Below the pieces are notes generated by a model, which was given only the letters and a program-made list of their open reading frames with translations, did no database searches and had not been told where the DNA came from. A DNA stretch of 10,479 nt from an uncultured beta proteobacterium. GTDB taxonomy: Bacteria; Pseudomonadota; Gammaproteobacteria; Burkholderiales; Burkholderiaceae_C. Numbering within the stretch: the first letter of the stretch is position 1; each line of letters opens with the position of its first letter. Below, one piece after another: positions 4,470 through 10,479 of this stretch. The position numbers and the translations under genes are program-made. The stretch is from NCBI GenBank assembly GCA_903927495.1, contig CAIYNH010000422.1:1-10479 (forward strand), in the 5' to 3' direction.

Positions 4470-7400
4470 GTAATATATGGATGAAGATACCGAGTGAGCC
4501 GTTAAGTTTTCCGCCGCAGTACCGCTGACATTACTAATCGGATGACTGTCGCTACCGGCCGTATAACCGACCGTAAGCGTCTCACTACTCAACACTGCGC
4601 TATCTAAGGTTAAGGTCACGGTAGTGCCAGATACAGCCACCGCTGTTACAACATGGCCACCTGAAACAGAAAAATCCCCCAGTGCGGGTGCTGTCGTTGC
4701 CAAGGCATCATCGTATCTTAATACTAAACTAGTACCATTAATCGTAGCACTCGTTAGAATGGGGGTCGTGTTATCCACAATAACAGTATGGGTATACAAG
4801 CCAGTACGACTATTGCCTACTACATCAAAACTTTTTACTTGGATGGCATTCGTTGCATAGCTACCCGCTGCCAGCGTAAAGCTAGTGCCTGTTCCGGTAT
4901 TCCAAGTACCACCACTGTTAATGCTATATTGCCAATGATCCACATCACTCGCCAAGCTGACATTCATTAAGCCGTTGGAGGTTATATAATCGCTAGTACT
5001 TTCACCTGTGTCAGCATAAAGACTAAAAATTGCTGCTGTGGGGGCGGTGCTGTCCACGGTGACGCTATTACTAGAGGCCGCCGATAAATTGCCTGCGGCA
5101 TCGACGCTGTACAAGGTGTAGATGCCGTCTACTAAACCGCTTAGGGGTAGGTTGGTGGCGGTGTTCGCGCTGCTGATGCTCACCGTGTTCCAACTGCTGC
5201 CTGCAGCGCCGGTGATGCTGGCCACGTTGGTGACGCTGAGCGTAGTATTGACCAAGTAAGCGGTGCCTACTTCAGTGCTTTGTACGCTGGCGTTGGCGGT
5301 ATTGGCTAGCCTAGCGGTGGTAACGCTGGCGGTAGGTGCAGTAGCGTCGACTAAATAGCTGGCGTTATCTGCCAAAGCCTCACTCGTCAGCAGCGCATTG
5401 TTGCCAGCCGCATCTTTAATGCTGCCACTATTAAGGCTTAAGGCGTTGGCATTAAGGCTAATGCCATTAACATCTGTTTGCCCGGCTAAAATCGTGTAGG
5501 TGAAACTACAACTGTTAGTACCACTGCCGCTGGCGTAAGTCGCTTGCACCGTGCTGCCGCCTATGTTGAGCGCCAACTGTGGTGTACCTGTGACTGTAAC
5601 GGCTTCATTAAAGCCCACGCTCAGCGTAACCACGTCCCCTGCGTTAAGGGTATTGTTTTGTATGCCGGCGGCACTGGAGATGGCGATGCTGCCGAGCACT
5701 GGGGTTACTACCTGCAGGGCGACATAACCGTTGCCACCATTACCGTTATCACTGACGCCACCGGTATCCAGAGCTAAGCCTGCGTGCCCCCAAAACGAAG
5801 GTGTAGCAGTCCAGTAACTGCCCGCTTTCCAAGCCGTGGGTGTGCCATTAACAGAAGAACCAAATAAAACAGACTTATCAGTCGTCGTGCCATTCTGACT
5901 ATCCCAAATCGCCAGTAGGTCACTGTAAGTTGAATTGGTCATCGAAGCGGTGGTTGCCGAGGTACCGGCTTGATAGCCTGTCGTGTTCGCTCCGCCAGGT
6001 TCACCCAATGTCGGCAGGGATAAATGCACGCCATTAATCCAAGCGTAATGATGAGTCGCGTCGATAACAGTACCCGCAGTAGCGTTTGCAGCGTCGTTAA
6101 TACCATGAGCAAAGAGTGAGATCAGCGCCGTCATCGTCGTGTAATCTTTGCCGGCGTTCTGGGTGCCCGTGTCTGCACTGGTACCATTACCCGATCTATC
6201 CCAGTAATAATAATCGTTACCTAAAACCTCTACCGGTGCGATGAGACTGCCCATACCGCTACCTAAGGAAATTGACGCCGGCACAATATTGTAGGCTTGT
6301 GTGACCTGTGCCGCGACCATACTGGCGTTGCCGGCCAAATCTGTGGCAGCATTAGCCGCCACATTGACAGTGTAACTGCCATTCCAGGTGGGTGGCGTAA
6401 CGACTAGCGTGTAATGACGGCTATCCACCATAGTAAAAGCGCCTTTAGTGCCGACCGAAAGGCTGACATCATCGACAGTAAAACCAGTCACCGCCTCACT
6501 GAAGGTAAAGGTTTCTAAGACATTACCCGTTGCTGTGCCTGAGGTATCGCTAGTAATGGTGACTGTGGGGGCGGTGGTATCGACTAAATAGCCGGCATTA
6601 TCGGTAACGGCCGCGCTCGTTATCGTAACGTTGTTGCCAGCCGCATCCGTAATGGTGCCGCTATTAAGGCTTAAGGCGTTGGCGTCAAAGCTGATGCCGT
6701 TGCTGTCGGTTTGCCCTGCCAAAATCGTGTAGGTGAAGCTACAACTGTTGGTACCGCTGCCACTGGCGTAAGTCGCTTGCACCGTGATGCCGCCTATATT
6801 AAGCGCCAACTGTGGCGTACCTGTGACTATGACGGAGTCGTTAAAGCCCACGTTCACCGTTACCACGTCCCCAGCATTAAGTGTGCTGTTTTGCACGCCA
6901 GTGGCACTGCCGATGACGATGCTACTGAGTGTGGGCGCGGTGGTGTCGACTAAATAGCCGGCATTATCTGAAACGGCCGTGCTAGTTATCGTGACGTTGT
7001 TGCCAGCCGCATCTTTAATGCTGCCACTATTAAGGCTTAAGGCGTTGGCGTCAAAGCTGATGCCGTTACTGTCGGTTTGCCCTGCCAAAATCGTGTAGGT
7101 AAAGCTACAACTGTTGGTACCGCTGCCACTGGCGTAAGTCGCTTGCACCGTGGTGCCGCCTATATTAAGCGCCAATTGTGGCGTACCTGTGACTATGACG
7201 GGGTCGTTAAAGCCCACGTTCACCGTAACTACGTCCCCTGCATTAAGCGTGCTGTTTTGCACGCCGGTGGCATGATCAATGGCGATACTGAGCACTGGGG
7301 TCAACACCTGCAACGCCACATTAACGCTGCTGGTGTTATTGGCGCTATCGACAAAACCAGCGTAAAAAATAACGTCGGCGTGCCCCGAAAGCGTAGGCGT

Positions 7401-10400
7401 AGCAGACCAGTACCAGTTATCATAGCACCAACCCGATGGTGTACCATCACTAATAGTACCAGTACCAGTCCCGTTTTGACTATCCCAAATGGACAGTAGA
7501 TCACTGTAAGTTGAATTGGACGTCGAGTTGATAGTTGCCGAGGTGCCGGGCATATAGCCTGTAGTGGTCGCTCCGCCCAACTCACCCAGTGTCGGCAGTG
7601 ATAAATGCACGCCATTGATCCAAGCGTAATGGTAGGTAGCATTGACGACTCCGGTGCCGGTGGCGCCTGCAGCATCACCAATGGCATGGTCAAATAGCGA
7701 GATAAGATAAGTCATAGAAGTGAAATCCACTCCCCCGTTCTGTGAGCCCGTGTTTGCACTGGTACCATCGCCAGACATATCCCAGTAATAGTAATAGCTT
7801 CCTAAAACCTCTACCGGTTTGATAAGATCGCCCATACCAGCACCTAAGGAAATTACCGCTTGGCCGGGTACTACAGCCACCACAGTATTGTTATTGTAGG
7901 CTTGTGTGTTCTGTGCCGCAGCCGTACTGGCGTTTCCGGCCAGGTCTGTGGCAGCATTGGCAGCCACATCGACGGTGTAACTGCCACTGCCGATGGGTGG
8001 CGTAACAAGCAGCGTGTAATGACGGCTATCCACCGTAGTAAAAGCGCCTTTAGTGCCGCCCGAAAGACTAACGTCATCGGCAGTAAAATCGGTCACCGCC
8101 TCACTGAAGGTAAAGGTTTCTAACACGTTAGCCGATGCTGTGCCTGAGGTATCGCTAGTAATGGTGAGTGTGGGTTTAATAGTATCCAGGGTGTAACTCA
8201 ACGTAGAAACATCACTCGTATTGCCGGCCACATCCGTTTGTCTGACTTCGACGGCTTTTGAACCATCTTCACCGGCCAGGTTAAAGCTGTTGCTACTGTC
8301 ACCGTCAGTCCAACTGCTGCCACTGTCGGCGCTGTACTGCCATGTGGCACCCGATTCCAGGCCGCTGACGTTGATCAGGCTGTTGTTGGTGAGGTTATCA
8401 GTGCTGCTGCCGCTATCAGTGGCCAAACTCAGGCCAAGTGAAGCAGGTGCGGTTTGATCCAGGGTGTAACTCAGGCTGGCGATACTGCCGACATTGCCGG
8501 CCGCATCAGTCTGTCTGACTTGGACCGTTTTGTCGCCATCTGCACCCGCCAGATTAAAGCTGCTGCCACTGCCGTCAATCCAACTGCTGCCACTGTCGGC
8601 GCTGTACTGCCATGTGGCACCCGATTCCAGGCCGCTGACGTTGATTAGACCGTTGTTGGTGAGGTTATCACTGGCGTTGCCGCTGTCCGTGGCCAAACTC
8701 AGGCCGGGTGCAGCGGCTGTGGTATCCAGGGTGTAACTCAGACTGGCGATACTGCCGACATTGCCGGCCAGATCAGTCTGCCTGACTTGGACCGTTTTGT
8801 CGCCATCTGCACCCGCCAGATTAAAGCTGCTGCCACTGCCGTCAGTCCAACTGCTGTCGGCATCGGTGCTGTACTCCCATGTGGCTCCGGATTCCAGACC
8901 GTTGACGTTGATCAAACCATTACTGGTGAGGTTATCAGTGCTGCTGCCGGTATCACTGACCAAACTCAGGCCAGGTAAGGCGGCTGTGGTATCCAGAGTG
9001 TAACTCAGGCTGGCGATACTGCAGACATTGCCGGCCGCATCGGTCTGTCTGACTTGGACGGTTGTTGAACCATCTTCACCCGCCAGGTTAAAGCTGCTGC
9101 CACTGCCGTCAGTCCAACTGCTGCCGGCATCGATGCTGTACTGCCATGTGGCCCCGGATTCCAGGCCGCTGACGTTGATTTGGCCGTTGTTGGTGAGGTG
9201 GTCACTGGCGTTGCCGCTATCCGCGGCCAAACTCAGGTTGATTGTCGCAGGTGCAGTGGTATCCAGGGTGTAGCTCAGACTGGCGACACTGCCGACATTG
9301 CCGGCCACATCGGTCTGTCTGACTTGGACCGTTTTGTCGCCATCTGCACCCGCCAGATTAAAGCTGCTGCCACTGCCGTCAGTCCAACTGCTGCCGGCAT
9401 CGGTGCTGTACTCCCATGTGGCACCGGATTCCAGACCGTTGACGTTGATCAGGCCGTTGTTGGTGAGGTTATCGCTTGCGTTGCCGCTGTCACTGGCCAA
9501 ACTCAGGCCGGGTTCGGCGGCTGTGGTATCCAGAATGTAACTCAGGCTGCCAACACTGCCGACATTGCCGGCCCTATCGGTCTGTCTGACTTCGACCGTT
9601 TTGTCGCCATCTGCACCCGCCAGATTAAAGCTGCTGCCACTTCCGGCAGTCCAACTGCTGCCGCCGTTGCTGCTGTACTCCCACGTAGCACCCGATTCCA
9701 GACCGCTGACGTTGATCAAACCATTACTGGTGAGGTTATCAGTACTGCTGCCGGTATCACTGGCCAAACTCAGGCCAGGTAAGGCGGCTGTGGTATCCAG
9801 AGTGTAACTCAGGCTGGCGATACTGCAGACATTGCCGGCCACATCGGTCTGTCTGACTTCGACAGCTTTAAAGCCATCTTCACCCGCCAGATTAAAGCTG
9901 CTGCCACTACCGTCAGTCCAACTGCTACCGCCGTCTCTGCTGTACTGCCATGTGGCCCCGGATTCCAGGCCGCTAACGTTGATTTGGCCGTTGTTGGTGA
10001 GGTTGTCACTTGCGTTGCCGCTATCCGAGGCCAAACTCAGGTTGATTGTCGCAGGTGCAGTGGTATCCAGGGTGAAGCTCAGACTGGCGAAACTACCGAC
10101 ATTGCCTGCCACATCGGTCTGTCTGACTTCGACCGTTTTGTCGCCATCTTCACCCGCCAAATTAAAGCTGCTGCCACTACCGTCAGTCCAACTGCTGCCG
10201 CCGTCGGCGCTGTACTCCCATGTGGCTCCGGATTCCAGACCGTTGACGTTGATCAGGCTGTTGTTGGTGAGGTTGTCACTGGCGTTGCCGCTGTCAATGG
10301 CCAAACTCAGTGTGGGTATCAAAGCGTTGGTATCCAGGGTGTAGCTCAGACTGGCGACACTGCCGACATTGCCGGCCACATTGGTCTGTCTGACCTGGAC

Positions 10401-10479
10401 CGTTTTGTCGCCATCTTCACCCGCCAAATTAAAGCTGCTGCCACTGCCGTCAGTCCAACTGCTGCCGGCATCGATGCTG
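4032..10479 (-). CDS. Giant Ig-repeat surface protein, 5' end outside window
   Basis: The C-terminal 2148 residues of a very large, probably secreted or cell-surface adhesin. The frame continues to the right edge of the window; an apparent TTG start at 10427 is only the Leu of the repeated NLAGEDG motif. Order from the N-terminal side: a partial and eight full Ig-like units (10479-8181), an Ig-like domain (8180-7896), a lectin-like module (7895-7296), two TGTPQLALNIGG domains (7295-6573), a second Ig-like domain (6572-6291), a second lectin-like module (6290-5700), a third TGTPQL domain (5699-5340), two Ig-like domains (5339-4767), a SwmB-like domain (4766-4470) and a 145-residue tail. The protein is rich in S, T, N, G and D and poor in K and R until the tail. 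I see no RTX nonapeptides, LPXTG, PEP-CTERM or C-terminal membrane anchor. Type I secretion is a reasonable guess. A ligand cannot be named. Confidence 0.9.
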   Translation of the reverse strand, partial: SIDAGSSWTDGSGSSFNLAGEDGDKTVQVRQTNVAGNVGSVASLSYTLDTNALIPTLSLAIDSGNASDNLTNNSLINVNGLESGATWEYSADGGSSWTDGSGSSFNLAGEDGDKTVEVRQTDVAGNVGSFASLSFTLDTTAPATINLSLASDSGNASDNLTNNGQINVSGLESGATWQYSRDGGSSWTDGSGSSFNLAGEDGFKAVEVRQTDVAGNVCSIASLSYTLDTTAALPGLSLASDTGSSTDNLTSNGLINVSGLESGATWEYSSNGGSSWTAGSGSSFNLAGADGDKTVEVRQTDRAGNVGSVGSLSYILDTTAAEPGLSLASDSGNASDNLTNNGLINVNGLESGATWEYSTDAGSSWTDGSGSSFNLAGADGDKTVQVRQTDVAGNVGSVASLSYTLDTTAPATINLSLAADSGNASDHLTNNGQINVSGLESGATWQYSIDAGSSWTDGSGSSFNLAGEDGSTTVQVRQTDAAGNVCSIASLSYTLDTTAALPGLSLVSDTGSSTDNLTSNGLINVNGLESGATWEYSTDADSSWTDGSGSSFNLAGADGDKTVQVRQTDLAGNVGSIASLSYTLDTTAAAPGLSLATDSGNASDNLTNNGLINVSGLESGATWQYSADSGSSWIDGSGSSFNLAGADGDKTVQVRQTDAAGNVGSIASLSYTLDQTAPASLGLSLATDSGSSTDNLTNNSLINVSGLESGATWQYSADSGSSWTDGDSSNSFNLAGEDGSKAVEVRQTDVAGNTSDVSTLSYTLDTIKPTLTITSDTSGTASANVLETFTFSEAVTDFTADDVSLSGGTKGAFTTVDSRHYTLLVTPPIGSGSYTVDVAANAATDLAGNASTAAAQNTQAYNNNTVVAVVPGQAVISLGAGMGDLIKPVEVLGSYYYYWDMSGDGTSANTGSQNGGVDFTSMTYLISLFDHAIGDAAGATGTGVVNATYHYAWINGVHLSLPTLGELGGATTTGYMPGTSATINSTSNSTYSDLLSIWDSQNGTGTGTISDGTPSGWCYDNWYWSATPTLSGHADVIFYAGFVDSANNTSSVNVALQVLTPVLSIAIDHATGVQNSTLNAGDVVTVNVGFNDPVIVTGTPQLALNIGGTTVQATYASGSGTNSCSFTYTILAGQTDSNGISFDANALSLNSGSIKDAAGNNVTITSTAVSDNAGYLVDTTAPTLSSIVIGSATGVQNSTLNAGDVVTVNVGFNDSVIVTGTPQLALNIGGITVQATYASGSGTNSCSFTYTILAGQTDSNGISFDANALSLNSGTITDAAGNNVTITSAAVTDNAGYLVDTTAPTVTITSDTSGTATGNVLETFTFSEAVTGFTVDDVSLSVGTKGAFTMVDSRHYTLVVTPPTWNGSYTVNVAANAATDLAGNASMVAAQVTQAYNIVPASISLGSGMGSLIAPVEVLGNDYYYWDRSGNGTSADTGTQNAGKDYTTMTALISLFAHGINDAANATAGTVIDATHHYAWINGVHLSLPTLGEPGGANTTGYQAGTSATTASMTNSTYSDLLAIWDSQNGTTTDKSVLFGSSVNGTPTAWKAGSYWTATPSFWGHAGLALDTGGVSDNGNGGNGYVALQVVTPVLGSIAISSAAGIQNNTLNAGDVVTLSVGFNEAVTVTGTPQLALNIGGSTVQATYASGSGTNSCSFTYTILAGQTDVNGISLNANALSLNSGSIKDAAGNNALLTSEALADNASYLVDATAPTASVTTARLANTANASVQSTEVGTAYLVNTTLSVTNVASITGAAGSSWNTVSISSANTATNLPLSGLVDGIYTLYSVDAAGNLSAASSNSVTVDSTAPTAAIFSLYADTGESTSDYITSNGLMNVSLASDVDHWQYSINSGGTWNTGTGTSFTLAAGSYATNAIQVKSFDVVGNSRTGLYTHTVIVDNTTPILTSATINGTSLVLRYDDALATTAPALGDFSVSGGHVVTAVAVSGTTVTLTLDSAVLSSETLTVGYTAGSDSHPISNVSGTAAENLTAHSVSSSIYYTLTSVTDLTLIATANTALASGNAILTIDIGDGTPYTTLSNLTLNLSGFTGNDILRFEKHNGSIISTEIKNTGQIQSGWGKTWGFQSSIQNTIRILNIHEVLARTKSSKYDSSVTVGSRVYKTNSLHITIGDSNATHLTTQNVLFI
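4470..4766 (-). other. SwmB-like domain
   Basis: A 99-residue segment TPILTSATINGTSLVLRYDD, ALATTAPALGDFSVSGG, then TVTLTLDSAVLSSETLTVGY. The 'L-Y-D-L--TAPA--DF-V' pattern followed by 'V-L-L-S-V-----V-V-Y' is that of SwmB-type repeats in bacterial surface proteins. Confidence 0.7.
4767..5339 (-). other. Two C-terminal Ig-like domains
   Basis: The first domain (5339-5046, 98 residues) has TLSVTNVASITGAAGSSW and GIYTLYSVDAAGNLS. The second (5045-4767, 93 residues) is a diverged relative of the tandem unit: ADTGESTSDYITSNGLMNVS, HWQYSINSGGTWNTGTGTSF, AIQVKSFDVVGNS. It keeps a TLAAGSYATN loop in place of the array's NLAGEDGDK. Confidence 0.75.
5340..5699 (-). repeat. Third TGTPQLALNIGG domain
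   Basis: A 120-residue copy beginning VLGSIAISSAAGIQNN, with TGTPQLALNIGG and TNSCSFTYTILAGQ kept. It differs more from the tandem pair than the pair members differ from each other, for example NEAVTVTG and ALLTSEALADNASY. Confidence 0.8.
5700..6290 (-). other. Lectin-like (DUF1566-type) module, copy 2
   Basis: A 197-residue paralogue of the module at 7296-7895. ISLGSGMGSLIAPVEVLG, YYYWDRSGNGTSADTG, HYAWINGVHLSLPTLGEPGG and YSDLLAIWDSQNG are retained. The C-terminal third (KAGSYWTATPSFWGHAG to VALQVVTP) has diverged more and includes a different insertion around KSVLFGSS. That divergence is what one would expect if the two modules recognise different ligands, which is inference. Confidence 0.55.
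6291..6572 (-). other. Ig-like domain, second ITSDTSG copy
   Basis: A 94-residue near-copy of the domain at 7896-8180, with VLETFTFSEAVTGFTVDDVS, DSRHYTLVVTPP and ATDLAGNAS. It opens the second [Ig - lectin - TGTPQL] block, showing that the block was duplicated as a unit. Confidence 0.75.
6573..7295 (-). repeat. Tandem pair of TGTPQLALNIGG domains
   Basis: Two consecutive domains, 7295-6939 (119 residues) and 6938-6573 (122 residues), both with GVQNSTLNAGDVVTVNVGF, TGTPQLALNIGG, YASGSGTNSCSFTYTILAGQ and LVDTTAPT. The DNA copies are offset by 366 bp and very similar: positions 7021-7080 and 6655-6714 differ at three of 60 bases. This type of beta-rich domain is frequent in long bacterial adhesins. 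A lone Cys in TNSCSF occurs in each copy. Confidence 0.85.
7296..7895 (-). other. Lectin-like (DUF1566-type) module, copy 1
   Basis: A 200-residue module: ISLGAGMGDLIKPVEVLG, then YYYYWDMSGDGTSANTG, then HYAWINGVHLSLPTLGELGG, YSDLLSIWDSQNG, and finally WYWSATPTLSGHAD through VALQVLTP. The LPTLGEL and YWSAT elements are those of DUF1566/Lcl-type domains, which have a C-type-lectin-like fold. WDMSGDGTS could be a metal-binding loop. The assignment rests on motif resemblance only. The module interrupts a run of Ig-like domains, so it is the likeliest ligand-binding part. Confidence 0.55.
7896..8180 (-). other. Ig-like domain, first ITSDTSG copy
   Basis: A 95-residue domain beginning IKPTLTITSDTSG, with ETFTFSEAVTDFTADDVSLSGG and ATDLAGNAS. 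This is the common bacterial Ig-like type in which a FSE-V-F---D motif precedes a DxAGN motif. It is nearly repeated at 6291-6572. It links the tandem array to the first lectin-like module. Confidence 0.75.
8181..10479 (-). repeat. Tandem array of 267-273 bp Ig-like coding repeats
   Basis: Eight full units and a partial ninth, counted from the N-terminal side: 10479-10329 (partial), 10328-10062, 10061-9792, 9791-9525, 9524-9258, 9257-8988, 8987-8721, 8720-8454, 8453-8181. Lengths are 267, 270, 267, 267, 270, 267, 267 and 273 bp, all whole codons. The consensus runs LSLASDSGNASDNLTNNG, then INVSGLESGATWQYS, then GSSWTDGSGSSFNLAGEDG, then VEVRQTDVAGNVGS and LSYTLDT. It is a bacterial Ig-like fold of the 'W-YS-GSSW-VRQTDVAGN' type. 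The main variable spots are three residues after W-x-YS and the residue after RQTD. Each full unit probably folds as one beta-sandwich of a rigid stalk. Confidence 0.92.

Noticed and set aside
8221..10344. Series of plus-strand open frames of about 80-200 codons opposite the Ig array
   Set aside because: They recur once per repeat unit because the units are whole-codon lengths of biased composition. They are antisense shadows of the giant gene with no start signals of their own.
10425..10427. TTG start codon for the giant protein
   Set aside because: This is the Leu codon of the NLAGEDG motif present in every unit. The frame stays open to the window edge with SIDAGSSWTDGSGSSF upstream, so the true start lies outside.

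Overview
The window reads like a chromosomal accessory region of a Gram-negative bacterium, probably a gammaproteobacterium. The evidence is indirect: a VagC/VagD-type vapBC pair, a TPR-sulfotransferase, a very large Ig-repeat surface protein and REP/BIME-like intergenic palindromes. A methanotroph such as one of the Methylococcales would fit, but nothing in the window proves a genus. All four protein genes lie on the minus strand, so the window is read from right to left.

Layout, right to left. (1) 10479-4032 is the 3' part of one giant gene, still open at the right edge; at least 2148 codons are visible. It encodes eight full and one partial copies of an 89-91 residue Ig-like unit, then two blocks of [Ig-like domain - lectin-like DUF1566-type module - 'TGTPQLALNIGG' domain], two further Ig-like domains, a SwmB-like domain and a 145-residue C-terminal tail of different composition. 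(2) 4029-3884 is a cluster of palindromic repeats that begins 2 bp after the giant gene's stop. (3) 3764-3112 is a vapB-vapC toxin-antitoxin operon with a candidate promoter upstream. (4) 3069-2855 is a second palindromic-repeat cluster. (5) 2702-138 is a TPR-sulfotransferase-TPR protein gene with a candidate promoter at 2834-2807. (6) 110-1 is a third repeat locus just past that gene's stop.

The most notable non-coding structure is a roughly 100-bp element made of two GC-rich hairpins in opposite orientation. It occurs as three full or nearly full copies, one internally deleted copy and several fragments, all in the same direction. A copy sits immediately downstream of every gene or operon, and the copies bracket both the sulfotransferase gene and vapBC as direct repeats.

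No direct functional link between the genes is visible. The giant protein is most likely a secreted or surface adhesin. The sulfotransferase could modify a cell-surface or protein substrate. vapBC is a self-contained stress or stabilisation module. I saw no tRNA, rRNA, CRISPR array, transposase, integrase or phage gene.
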